This document shows positions 1 to 6,984 of a stretch of DNA of 7,166 bases, one piece after another. The DNA comes from Nitrospira sp. Its GTDB lineage: Bacteria; Nitrospirota; Nitrospiria; Nitrospirales; Nitrospiraceae. Positions within the stretch are counted from its first letter, which is position 1, and the number at the start of each line of letters is the position of its first letter. The notes below the pieces were generated by a model. It was not told the origin of the DNA, ran no database searches, and saw only the letters and a list, made by a program, of their open reading frames with translations. Location of the stretch: NCBI GenBank assembly GCA_025361385.1, contig JANYAJ010000077.1, positions 1 to 7,166 of the forward strand. Reading direction: 5' to 3'. The position numbers and the translations under genes were made by a program.

Positions 1-192
1 CAGCCAGGTATAGAGGGGGAAGCTCGTCTGATGTCCGCCTGCCACATCGAAGAAGACCAAGAGCGAGAGCAGCCACGACACGACGACAGCAGGGACGGCG
101 ACCAGATGGGCCTGGTCCTTGATCCAAGGTCCGAAGAGCCCGAGGATCAGGAACGACGCCAATGGAAGGAGCGGAATGAGTTCGTAGGTCAT
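1..192 (-). CDS. nuoL: NADH-quinone oxidoreductase subunit L, N-terminal part (runs off the window)
   Basis: NuoL is the distal antiporter-like membrane subunit of complex I and translocates protons. Only the first 64 codons are present; the gene continues past base 1. The visible protein begins MTYELIPLLPLASFLILGLF, has a first hydrophobic helix at about residues 4-21, a second at about 30-50, and then the segment FPLYTWL at residues 58-64. A short polar stretch leading into LYTW after the second helix is typical of NuoL and separates it from NuoM and NuoN. The start is the ATG at 192; there is no clear Shine-Dalgarno sequence before it. A 116-bp spacer with an inverted repeat separates it from nuoK, and position immediately after nuoK is where nuoL lies in standard nuo operons. 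Identification is firm; the rest of the gene cannot be judged. Confidence 0.9.
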   Translation of the reverse strand, partial: MTYELIPLLPLASFLILGLFGPWIKDQAHLVAVPAVVVSWLLSLLVFFDVAGGHQTSFPLYTWL

Positions 193-308
193 AGAATTCA
201 ACTAACGATGAACGATGAATGCAGAACCATGAACGGCGGACGAACCATGCTAATTATTTCCAACTTCTTCCGCTCATCATTCATCGCTCATACTTCCGCG
301 CTAACACG
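193..308 (-). repeat. nuoK-nuoL spacer element: inverted array of ~7-nt units
   Basis: This 116-bp spacer has no gene. The plus strand reads as degenerate heptads around GAACGAT from about 203 to 240, including a perfect tandem AACGATG at 204-210 and 211-217, and a second direct repeat GAACCATG at 224-231 and 242-249. The arm 208-221 (ATGAACGATGAATG) is matched by its reverse complement at 278-291 with one difference, leaving a 56-nt loop. In the nuoK-to-nuoL transcript that difference is a G-U pair, so all 14 positions can pair. The 3' arm ends 15 nt before the nuoL ATG. No U-tract follows, so it does not look like an intrinsic terminator. Function unknown. Confidence 0.7.
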
Positions 309-614
309 TCACCATTTCAGTAACTGAAATTCGTCGATGTTGATCGTGGACTTGGCTCGATATAAGGCGATGATAATCGCCAACCCGACGGCCACTTCTG
401 CCGCCGCGACGGTCAGGGCAAAGAAGACGAAGACCTGCCCTCCCACATCATGGAAGTACTGCGAGAAGGCGACGAAGTTGATATTCGTCGCATTCAACAT
501 CAATTCGACCGACAGCAAGATAATGATGATATTTCGACGAAGGAGCACGCCGGTGACTCCAGTCAGAAATACGATGCCGCTCAGCACGAGATAGTAGGAC
601 AACGGGATCGTCAT
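309..614 (-). CDS. nuoK: NADH-quinone oxidoreductase subunit K
   Basis: NuoK (101 aa, the usual length) is a small three-helix membrane subunit of the complex I proton-translocation arm, related to MrpC. It opens with [20 protein letters not shown], a very typical NuoK start. Helices lie at about residues 5-23, 28-49 and 60-84. The two buried glutamates known to matter for coupling (E36 and E72 in E. coli) correspond here to E37 (in LLSVELMLN) and E73 (in [11 protein letters not shown]). The ATG at 614 overlaps the nuoJ stop in an ATGA arrangement, which implies translational coupling. A GGAGGA sits inside the nuoJ 3' end (627-632), but 12 nt from the ATG and within codons, so its role is uncertain. 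The product ends FQLLKW with a TGA stop. Confidence 0.97.
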   Translation of the reverse strand: MTIPLSYYLVLSGIVFLTGVTGVLLRRNIIIILLSVELMLNATNINFVAFSQYFHDVGGQVFVFFALTVAAAEVAVGLAIIIALYRAKSTINIDEFQLLKW

Positions 615-1129
615 GATGCCGCAGGCTCCTCCGGGTCTTTCTTGGCCAGGATGATGGCGCCGATCATCGCGACGAGCAAAATCAAGGACGCCACCTCAAA
701 GGGAAAGAGATAGGTGGAGTAGAGCACGTCGCCAATCGCTTCGGTGTTACCGGCTTCCCCGACTGTCGTTTCCGTGCCGGTTGCCACGGTCGGGGCCGTC
801 CAGCCTTTCATGGCTGTGAGGATGACGGCTTCGATGAAGAGCGTCAGCCCTACTGCAGCGGCCATGGGCCATTGCCGATGGTAGCGGTCATCCTGTCGCA
901 TGTTCAGTAACATGACGACAAAGAGATAGAGGACCAAAATCGCGCCGGCGTAGACAATAATTTGTACGGCGGCGAGGAATTCCGCGTGCAGTGTGACATA
1001 GAGTCCCGCCACGTGAAAAAACATGACGAGCAGCGCTATCGCACTGTAGATCGGGTTGCGTGTTGCGATCACGAGCACCGACGCGGCGGCGATCACGAAC
1101 GCAAAGTAGAAAAAGAATGCCTGTTCCAT
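611..1129 (-). CDS. nuoJ: NADH-quinone oxidoreductase subunit J
   Basis: NuoJ (172 aa, normal length) is the membrane subunit linking the quinone-site subunit NuoH to the NuoK/NuoL/NuoM antiporter modules. Five hydrophobic helices are visible at about residues 4-22, 28-47, 52-76, 92-108 and 145-163. The third carries the best-conserved stretch of the family, [20 protein letters not shown] (residues 55-74), the site of the pi-bulge that rearranges during the complex I catalytic cycle in other species. A polar linker rich in Thr, Gly and Glu (about 111-135) separates helices 4 and 5, and the charged tail [10 protein letters not shown] follows the last helix. The ATG at 1129 lies 20 nt after the nuoI stop; that gap contains a short GATA tandem and no strong ribosome binding site. 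The TGA overlaps the nuoK start by 4 nt. Confidence 0.96.
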   Translation of the reverse strand: MEQAFFFYFAFVIAAASVLVIATRNPIYSAIALLVMFFHVAGLYVTLHAEFLAAVQIIVYAGAILVLYLFVVMLLNMRQDDRYHRQWPMAAAVGLTLFIEAVILTAMKGWTAPTVATGTETTVGEAGNTEAIGDVLYSTYLFPFEVASLILLVAMIGAIILAKKDPEEPAAS

Positions 1130-1149
1130 CTATCTATCTCTAGAGCCCC

Positions 1150-1689
1150 TTAGGACGGCTTTTGCGGCAGGTGCTTGAACGCCACGTTGAAGAACGCCAC
1201 ATTCGGGTGTTGGAGTTCCAGCTGTTTCTCGCGAACAGGAAACGACCGATCGCCGATGGCGAGCAATTGCTGTTTATTCAGGTGCAGCTGCCGCTTGTCG
1301 TACACCGCCCATTCGTATTCGCGTGTCATGCCGAGGGCATCCACCGGACAGGCATCGACGCACAGCCCGCAAAACAGGCAGCGGGTCATGTCCATGTAAT
1401 ATTCTTTCGAGTAACGTTTCGTCGGCTCGCCCGGCACTTCGGCGCTGACCACGCGAATGACCCGCGACGGGCAGGCCGCTTCACACAGATCGCAGCCGAC
1501 GCATTTTTCCGTTCCGTCGTCGTACCGTAACAAGGCCAGCATGCCGCGGTAGTTGTCCGGCAACGTCCGTTTTTCATGTGGGTACTGCAGGGTGATCGGT
1601 CGATAGTGGATCAAATGCGACATCGTCGCTTTCATGCCTACGAGGAGGTCGTAGAAGGTGATGGTTTTGATCCAGGTCTTGAACGTCAT
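1150..1689 (-). CDS. nuoI: NADH-quinone oxidoreductase subunit I (2x[4Fe-4S] ferredoxin-like)
   Basis: NuoI (179 aa) carries the two [4Fe-4S] clusters N6a and N6b that pass electrons from NuoG towards N2 and quinone. Two complete CxxCxxCxxxCP motifs are present: C63, C66, C69, C73 and C104, C107, C110, C114. An N-terminal amphipathic region with YRPITLQYP (29-37), the segment that packs against NuoH, precedes the ferredoxin domain. MTREYEWAVYDKRQL (121-135) and a C-terminal extension follow, consistent with family length. The ATG at 1689 gives a natural N-terminus; upstream there is only a weak GAGAG at 1699-1703 (9 nt away). The spacer before it holds an inverted repeat. The gene ends in TAA, 20 nt before nuoJ. 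Confidence 0.97.
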   Translation of the reverse strand: MTFKTWIKTITFYDLLVGMKATMSHLIHYRPITLQYPHEKRTLPDNYRGMLALLRYDDGTEKCVGCDLCEAACPSRVIRVVSAEVPGEPTKRYSKEYYMDMTRCLFCGLCVDACPVDALGMTREYEWAVYDKRQLHLNKQQLLAIGDRSFPVREKQLELQHPNVAFFNVAFKHLPQKPS

Positions 1690-1774
1690 TCTTGCAAACT
1701 CTCAGCGATCAGCAGTCAGGGTCATCGAGATTCAAATCCCACGCTGACAGCAGATGGCTGACAGCGCGGTTGCT
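1690..1774 (-). repeat. nuoH-nuoI spacer element: inverted array of ~7-nt units
   Basis: This 85-bp spacer has no gene. Positions 1702-1719 (TCAGCGATCAGCAGTCAG) match the reverse complement of 1744-1761 at 15 of 18 positions, with a 24-nt loop. Both arms read as degenerate 7-nt units: TCAG recurs about every 7 nt on the left, and GCTGACAGC is duplicated on the right at 1743-1751 and 1757-1765, 14 nt apart. The three arm differences are true mismatches (C-C and U-U type) in the transcript, so this is the weakest hairpin of the three in the window. The 3' arm ends 12 nt before the nuoI ATG. No terminator-like U-tract is seen. Function unknown. Confidence 0.6.
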
Positions 1775-2866
1775 TCACCGCGGAAAGAAATAGGCGGTGA
1801 TGGCGGTGACGACGATATTGGCCAGCGCGATCGGCAACATAACCTTCCAGCCGAAGCGCATCAATTGATCGTAGCGTAGTCGGGGTAATGTGGCGCGCAA
1901 CCAGAAAAAGAGGAAGAGGAACAGATAGACTTTACAGGTAAACCAGGCGACGTTTTCCACCCAGGCCAGCTGTTCGAGGCCGATATAACCGAGGATCGTG
2001 CCGGGGTAGGGGGCGTTCCAGCCGCCCAAGAACAACGAAGCGGCGACGCAAGACACGAGGACCATGTTGGCGTATTCGGCGATGAAGAAGAATGCGAAGC
2101 GCATGCCGCTATATTCCGTAAAGAATCCGGCCACGAGTTCGCTTTCCGCTTCCGGCAGGTCGAAGGGGACACGATTGGTCTCGGCCACGGCAGAGATGAC
2201 GAAGACGACAAAGGCGAAGATCTGAGTATGGATCGGAAAGAACCCGTCGGGGCGTGCGCCCCAGATGAACCAATGCCAGAAGCCGCCGGCTTGGGCTTCC
2301 GTGATCGTGACGAGGCTCAAAGACCCTGCCAACAGCAGCACCCCGATGATCGCGAGTCCGACGTTCAACTCGTAGCTGATGACCTGGGCCGCGGAGCGCA
2401 AGCCTCCCAGGAGTGAATACTTACTGTTGGAGGACCAGCCGCCCAGAATAATGCCGTAGGCACCGATCGAGGTAAATGCCAGGATGTATAAGATGCCGAT
2501 GTTGATGTCGCTAATGACGAAGGGTTTGATCGTGATGCCGAAAACATCGACGGTCAGGGCTGGGCCGAAGGGAATGACCGCGAATCCAATCATGGCGGGG
2601 ACCATGGCCAGGATTGGCGCCAGGGTGAACATGGCCTTGTTGGCACCGGCCGGCACGATGTCTTCTTTGAAGAACAGCTTGAGGCCGTCTGCAATCGGTT
2701 GAAGGATGCCATAGGGGCCGACTTCCATCAGGCCCATGCGATCCTGCATCCAGCCGAGCACCTTTCGCTCGGCCAGGGTCAGGATCATGACCGTCAACAT
2801 CACGATGCCCATCACCGCCGCTATCTGGGCAAGCGAAACCGCAAGGCGCAGGCTTAGTTCAGTCAC
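1775..2866 (-). CDS. nuoH: NADH-quinone oxidoreductase subunit H
   Basis: NuoH is the membrane-anchor subunit that forms much of the quinone-binding chamber and joins the peripheral and membrane arms. From the preferred GTG start the product is 363 aa and mostly hydrophobic, with about eight helices. Conserved blocks are visible: [15 protein letters not shown] (31-45) followed by [20 protein letters not shown] (50-69), which is the loop contacting NuoI and quinone, and [20 protein letters not shown] (228-247) running into [18 protein letters not shown], the acidic loop and helix of the quinone site. Start choice: an upstream in-frame TTG at 2887 would add seven residues but has no ribosome binding site, whereas GTG at 2866 is preceded by GGGAG with 7-nt spacing. 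It lies just after nuoG and before a repeat-bearing spacer leading to nuoI. Identity is certain; the start is about 70% sure. Confidence 0.94.
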   Translation of the reverse strand: MTELSLRLAVSLAQIAAVMGIVMLTVMILTLAERKVLGWMQDRMGLMEVGPYGILQPIADGLKLFFKEDIVPAGANKAMFTLAPILAMVPAMIGFAVIPFGPALTVDVFGITIKPFVISDINIGILYILAFTSIGAYGIILGGWSSNSKYSLLGGLRSAAQVISYELNVGLAIIGVLLLAGSLSLVTITEAQAGGFWHWFIWGARPDGFFPIHTQIFAFVVFVISAVAETNRVPFDLPEAESELVAGFFTEYSGMRFAFFFIAEYANMVLVSCVAASLFLGGWNAPYPGTILGYIGLEQLAWVENVAWFTCKVYLFLFLFFWLRATLPRLRYDQLMRFGWKVMLPIALANIVVTAITAYFFPR

Positions 2867-2873
2867 GACAGCA

Positions 2874-2878
2874 CTCCC
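2874..2878 (-). promoter_or_regulatory. Ribosome binding site supporting the nuoH GTG start
   Basis: Reading the minus strand, GGGAG is followed by seven nucleotides and then GTG ACT GAA. This is the best Shine-Dalgarno-like match before any start codon in the window and favours GTG at 2866 over TTG at 2887. The call is positional and has not been tested against homologues. Confidence 0.55.
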
Positions 2879-2915
2879 GGATGACAAGTGAAAATAACCA
2901 TGGGTTCTCGTCTGC

Positions 2916-5582
2916 TCACGTTGTTTTCATGACCGACACGGAGACCGTCCGATAGGATGGGACCTTCGTCTCCAGATCGATGACACAGTCAAAGAGTCGT
3001 AACGCGTCCTGGGCAAAGTGATCGGGAAGCCAGGCTAATCCCTCGGGCACGCGATCGAATACTTTCACCGTCGTGGTGAACTCACCCCGGCTGTTCGAGA
3101 GGCGCACTCGATTCCCCGTATCGAGGGCGAATCGGGCCGCATCCAGGGGATTCATCTGCAAGAACCCGCTGGGTTCGATCTGCAGCAGTCCCTTCGAACG
3201 GGTCGACAGCTTTCCTGAATGGAATAGGCTCTGGACCAGTCCAAGCTGGACCGTTCCTTCCGGACGCATGGTTCGTGCGGGCAGAGTATACCGAGACACA
3301 AGGTCCTGGCGATATCCCCCGCCCACATATCGGTCGACAGCGGCAGCGTCTACCCTGGGAGCGATCGGCGTTGGGCTGAGCGATCCATATCCGGGAATGA
3401 CGGTCCGGATCTCTTTGAGGATTTCCTTTGCATCGCTGTATTCCAATGGCACACCGAGGAACACGGAGATGGCCGACAGGATTTCCCAGTCGGGACGGCT
3501 GTCCCCCACCGGATCGATCGCAGGCCGAACGGCTTGAATATGACCTTCCGTATTGGTGAAGGTTCCGGCTTTCTCCATGGCGGAAGCGGCAGGGAGCACC
3601 ACATGGGCGAGCGCAGCCGTTTCTGTAAGGAACAGTTCCTGGCAGACGAGGAGATCGAGTTTGCCCAAGGCCTCTTTGACTCTGGTCTGGGGTGGAAGGC
3701 TCCCGACGGGATTTTCTCCGATGACGAAGAGGCTCTTGATGATGCCGGCTTGTGCCCGGTCGATCATCTCGATGAGGGTGGCCCCTGCAGCCAGAGGGAG
3801 TTCCTCTTTCCAGGCATGAACCATCTGTGCGCGCGCGTCCTGAGCGGTGAGATCGAGTGCGCCAGGCAGCAGTTCCGCAACCGCTCCCATTTCCACCGTT
3901 CCTTGATCGTTATTCTCTTCTGCCAGGGGAGCAAATCCGCAACCTGGTTCGGTTAATTTTCCGGTCACGAGCAGGAGATCGAGAAGATTGAGGCAGATAC
4001 CATACGCACCCTGGCTGCGCAGCAGAGTTTGGCCGGCCAGCGCAACAACACGCCGTCCCTTGGCGAGTGACGCGGCCAGGCTCGCGAAGGATTCGCGCGA
4101 CATCCCTGTGTTCAGGGCTAGGTCGTCCCAGGATAGTTGTTGAACCGCTTGAGAGACGGACGCGACATAGTCCGATGCCCGTTGGCGCAGCGCACTGTCA
4201 ACATGGTTGCCCTCGACCACCGCTTTCAACAGGCCTAGGACGGCTGTGCCGAACTGGGATGGGGCCACGCAAAGGTGATGCTGCGACAAGTTGGTAATGT
4301 TGCTGATCGTGCCGACCGCCGGCTGGAGCGCCTCGATAGTCAACAGGGTCGCGTCGTGTTTCTTGACGGCTTCTTTGACTTGAAGGCCGGTGATCGGGTT
4401 GGCTTCCGTGATGTTGGTGCCGACCAATAGAAGTACGTCTGCTTGCACGATGTCTTCGAAGGTGACGGTCCAGCGATGTGTGCCTTGGACCCGCCGCAGG
4501 GCCTGTGTTCCGTTGATATGACCGTACCGGGCGCTGCTGTCGAGATTGTTCGTTCCGATCGTGACGCGCATGAATTTCTGGAATAGATAGAGCTCTTCGT
4601 TGGTGCAGCGGCCGGAAATCAGTCCGCCGAAGGCTTGGGCGCCATGCGCCAGCTTGATACGTTTGGTCTGTTCTGCCACATACTCCAAGGCCTCTTCCCA
4701 GGTGGCTTCGACCAGCGAACCGTTCCGTCTGATCAAGGGTTGGGTTATCCGGCTGGGATGGCTCGTGGCGTGGAATCCAAAAAATCCGCGGGCGCAGAGG
4801 TCGCCGTTGTTCCGGCCGGCACCCTGGGTGCTGTTCACTTCGATCAGTTCCTGGCCCTTGGTTTGGACCGTGATCTGGCAGCCGTCTCCGCAAAATGAAC
4901 AGACCGTATCGGCGCGTTTCAGCATCCAGGGACGGTATTCGTACATCGAGAGCCGGCTGGTGATGGCGCCGACCGGGCAAATCTGTACGCAGCCGCCGCA
5001 GAACTCGCAGTCTAGCGGGTGGGCGCCAAACGATTTGATCTCGGTCATCGTGCCTCGTCCGACCGGAGCGAGGGCTTTGACGTCCATAACCTCGTCGCAG
5101 TAGCGGACGCACCGTAAACATTGCACGCAACGGTTCATCTGCGTTTCGATGAGGGGGCTGAAGTATTCCTTCTGGAAGATACGCTTGGTTTCCGCAAACC
5201 GGCTGGTGGTCGCGGTGTATTGATGGGAAAAATCTTGCAGGTCGCACTTGCCGCCCTGGTCGCAGACCGGGCAATCCAGCGGGTGATTGGCCAGGATGAA
5301 TTCGAGCACCGACTTGTGGGCATCCTGGACGACCGTCGTCGCGGTTCGAACGGACATGCCCTCGGTGGCAACCGTACTGCAGGAGGTTTGGAGCTTCGGC
5401 ATTTTCTCCACTTCGACCAGGCACATGCGGCAGTTGGCATCCGGCTTGAGCTTCGGGTGGTAACAGAAGTGTGGAACCATGACCCCAACCCGGCGAGCGG
5501 CTTCGATCACCAGGGTGCCTTTGGGCACCGAGATGGGAATGCCGTCGATCGTCAAACGAACGGTGTCGGTCGTGGTTGCCAT
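2916..5582 (-). CDS. nuoG: NADH-quinone oxidoreductase subunit G (with FDH-like domain and N7 motif)
   Basis: NuoG (888 aa) is the large Fe-S subunit of the NADH-oxidising module and relays electrons from NuoF to NuoI. Domains in order: an N-terminal [2Fe-2S] ferredoxin domain with C40, C51, C54, C68 (N1b); the His-Cys3 [4Fe-4S] site H100, C104, C107, C113 (N5); two ferredoxin-type CxxCxxCxxxC sets, C152/155/158/162 and C192/195/198/202; a molybdopterin-oxidoreductase [4Fe-4S] motif C228, C231, C235, C263 (N7 position); then a formate-dehydrogenase-like core from about 275 to 710 and a molydop-binding-type domain from about 775 to 885. E. coli NuoG has one N4-type cluster, so the two adjacent ferredoxin sets deserve alignment. 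At the place of the FDH catalytic Sec/Cys the motif reads DSSARYGH with Gly354, so formate chemistry is not expected. The ATG at 5582 lies 2 nt after the nuoF stop, with no clear Shine-Dalgarno sequence, which suggests coupling. Confidence 0.96.
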   Translation of the reverse strand: MATTTDTVRLTIDGIPISVPKGTLVIEAARRVGVMVPHFCYHPKLKPDANCRMCLVEVEKMPKLQTSCSTVATEGMSVRTATTVVQDAHKSVLEFILANHPLDCPVCDQGGKCDLQDFSHQYTATTSRFAETKRIFQKEYFSPLIETQMNRCVQCLRCVRYCDEVMDVKALAPVGRGTMTEIKSFGAHPLDCEFCGGCVQICPVGAITSRLSMYEYRPWMLKRADTVCSFCGDGCQITVQTKGQELIEVNSTQGAGRNNGDLCARGFFGFHATSHPSRITQPLIRRNGSLVEATWEEALEYVAEQTKRIKLAHGAQAFGGLISGRCTNEELYLFQKFMRVTIGTNNLDSSARYGHINGTQALRRVQGTHRWTVTFEDIVQADVLLLVGTNITEANPITGLQVKEAVKKHDATLLTIEALQPAVGTISNITNLSQHHLCVAPSQFGTAVLGLLKAVVEGNHVDSALRQRASDYVASVSQAVQQLSWDDLALNTGMSRESFASLAASLAKGRRVVALAGQTLLRSQGAYGICLNLLDLLLVTGKLTEPGCGFAPLAEENNDQGTVEMGAVAELLPGALDLTAQDARAQMVHAWKEELPLAAGATLIEMIDRAQAGIIKSLFVIGENPVGSLPPQTRVKEALGKLDLLVCQELFLTETAALAHVVLPAASAMEKAGTFTNTEGHIQAVRPAIDPVGDSRPDWEILSAISVFLGVPLEYSDAKEILKEIRTVIPGYGSLSPTPIAPRVDAAAVDRYVGGGYRQDLVSRYTLPARTMRPEGTVQLGLVQSLFHSGKLSTRSKGLLQIEPSGFLQMNPLDAARFALDTGNRVRLSNSRGEFTTTVKVFDRVPEGLAWLPDHFAQDALRLFDCVIDLETKVPSYRTVSVSVMKTT

Positions 5583-5584
5583 CG

Positions 5585-6892
5585 TTAGGGTTGCGCCATG
5601 ATCCGTTTCGGGTGGATCAGGTTGGCCGCCTCCGCTTCGTGAATCATTTTGACGTACTCAGGCCGCCAATGTTTCAGTGTGCTCATAATCGGCGATATTT
5701 CCGCGTCGCCGAACGCGCAGACCGTCCGGCCCGCGATGTTCTTGCATAGATCGACCAAGGTTTCAAGGTCTTCCATCCGCCCTCGCTTCGCGACGATCCG
5801 TCGCATGGTTTGCACCAGCCAGGAGCTGCCCTCGCGGCAGGGACTGCACTTGCCGCAGGACTCATGATAGAAAAACTCCATGAGGCGGAGCGCGGCCCAG
5901 ACCATGTCCGTGCCCTCTTCCATCACGGTGACTCCGCCGGAGCCGAGCATCGAGCCGGCGGCGGCAACGGACTCGAAGTCGAGTTTGACGTCGAGGCTGT
6001 CCGGAGTCAGGAACGGCGCGGAGGCTCCACCAGGAATGAAGGCCTTGAGCGGCTTGTTTGAGCGCATGCCTCCGGCTTCTTCGTAGATCAATTCACGGAA
6101 GGTGACCCCCATCGGCACTTCGTAGTTGCCCGGTCGTTTGACATGGCCGCTGACGCAGAAGATTCTGGTGCCGGTGCTCTTGGGCGGGGAGCCGATCGAC
6201 GCGAACCATTCGGGCCCGCGGCTGATGATGTGAGGAAGGTTCGCGAGGGTTTCGACGTTGTTCACCACGGTCGGTTTGTTATAGAGACCATGGGTTGCCG
6301 GGAATGGCGGTTTGACGCGCGGCAGCCCGCGCTTGCCCTCAAGCGACTCCAGCAACGCCGTCTCTTCACCGCAGATATAGGCGCCGGCGCCCCGGTGCAC
6401 CCAGACATTGGCGGTGACGCCTGTGCCCAGGATGTTTGTGCCGATATAGCCGGCGGTGCGCGCCTCAGCGATCGCCGCTTCCAAGATTTTGGCCCCGAGG
6501 ACGAATTCTCCGCGGATATAAATGTAGGCGGATTCTGCTCCGATGGCGTAGCACGCGAGCAGGATGCCTTCCAGGATCTGATGGGGGTCTCGCTCGATGA
6601 GCTGGCGGTCTTTGAACGTGCCAGGCTCGCTCTCGTCCGCGTTGCAACAGAGATAACGCGGGCCTTGGTAATCCTTGGGCAGGAATCCCCATTTGACGCC
6701 GGTCGGGAAGCCTGCTCCGCCTCGTCCCCGGAGCCCCGATTTCATCACGGTGCCGGTCACATCGGTGGGCGGAACTTTGCCCACAACTTTGCGGAGCGCT
6801 TGGTAGCCACCCGTCTTCTCATAGTCCGCCAACGACCCGGAGTAGCCGGGCTGCAGCATGTTTTTCAATAAGACTGGTTCGTGTTTCGACAT
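5585..6892 (-). CDS. nuoF: NADH-quinone oxidoreductase subunit F (NADH/FMN-binding, 51 kDa type)
   Basis: NuoF (435 aa, usual length) binds NADH and FMN and starts electron transfer in complex I. The glycine-rich loop GLRGRGGAGFPTG (53-65) and NADESEPGTFKDR (84-96) form the FMN/NADH pocket. YIRGEF (125-130) and GAGAYICGEETALLESLEG (168-186) with KRGLPRVKPPFPA (187-199) are the other signature stretches. The [4Fe-4S] cluster N3 is ligated by C346, C349 and C352 in ESCGKCSPCREG, plus C392 in GRTVCAFGDA. All expected residues are present. The ATG at 6892 gives a typical N-terminus (MSKHEPVLLKNMLQPGYSGS); no Shine-Dalgarno sequence precedes it, and the base of a long predicted hairpin lies only 8 nt upstream. 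It is followed by nuoG after 2 nt. Confidence 0.97.
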   Translation of the reverse strand: MSKHEPVLLKNMLQPGYSGSLADYEKTGGYQALRKVVGKVPPTDVTGTVMKSGLRGRGGAGFPTGVKWGFLPKDYQGPRYLCCNADESEPGTFKDRQLIERDPHQILEGILLACYAIGAESAYIYIRGEFVLGAKILEAAIAEARTAGYIGTNILGTGVTANVWVHRGAGAYICGEETALLESLEGKRGLPRVKPPFPATHGLYNKPTVVNNVETLANLPHIISRGPEWFASIGSPPKSTGTRIFCVSGHVKRPGNYEVPMGVTFRELIYEEAGGMRSNKPLKAFIPGGASAPFLTPDSLDVKLDFESVAAAGSMLGSGGVTVMEEGTDMVWAALRLMEFFYHESCGKCSPCREGSSWLVQTMRRIVAKRGRMEDLETLVDLCKNIAGRTVCAFGDAEISPIMSTLKHWRPEYVKMIHEAEAANLIHPKRIMAQP

Positions 6893-6900
6893 AATTTCAA

Positions 6901-6984
6901 CGTGAAACGTAAAACGTAAAAAGTGAAACGTAAGCTTCTGACTTTATCGTGTGGCGTTTCACGTCTTACGCCTCACGTTTCACG
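6901..6984 (-). repeat. nuoE-nuoF spacer element: long inverted array of ~7-nt units
   Basis: Two 30-nt arms, 6901-6930 and 6955-6984, flank a 24-nt loop. The left arm and the reverse complement of the right arm agree at 25 of 30 positions. Four differences are A versus G and become G-U pairs in the sense transcript; one is a C-U mismatch, so 29 of 30 positions can pair in the mRNA. Each arm is a run of degenerate 7-nt units such as CGTGAAA, CGTAAAA and CGTGAGG. The outer part (6966-6984) overlaps the end of nuoE and encodes its last residues and TAA stop. The 3' arm ends 8 nt before the nuoF ATG. No U-tract follows it, so it does not resemble an intrinsic terminator. Function unknown. Confidence 0.85.

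Noticed and set aside
193..308. Possible promoter or small RNA gene in the nuoK/nuoL spacer
   Set aside because: No convincing -35/-10 pair was found on the minus strand, and the spacer content is accounted for by the heptad repeat; RNA data would be needed to call a promoter.
31..327. 98-codon open frame on the plus strand across the nuoL start and the nuoK/nuoL spacer
   Set aside because: It is antisense to nuoL and reads through the repeat; its charged, repetitive product comes from the heptad units and has no family resemblance.
1130..1149. GATA tandem plus TCTAGA palindrome in the nuoI/nuoJ gap
   Set aside because: It is only about 20 nt with three tetranucleotide-like copies, too short to separate from chance, and does not share the 7-nt architecture of the other spacers.
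4198..5424. Long open frame of 408 codons on the minus strand, overlapping nuoG in another frame
   Set aside because: It lies wholly inside nuoG, which has complete domain evidence. The alternative product is rich in Arg, Pro and Gly with no recognisable motif, as expected of an out-of-frame reading of GC-rich coding DNA.
6143..6871. 242-codon open frame on the plus strand opposite nuoF
   Set aside because: It is antisense to a certain gene and has the composition of a shadow frame; no domain, ribosome binding site or neighbour supports it.
6893..6984. nuoE/nuoF hairpin as a Rho-independent terminator
   Set aside because: The 3' arm is followed by TTGAAATT and the nuoF ATG, not by a U-tract, and termination here would cut off the rest of an essential-looking operon.
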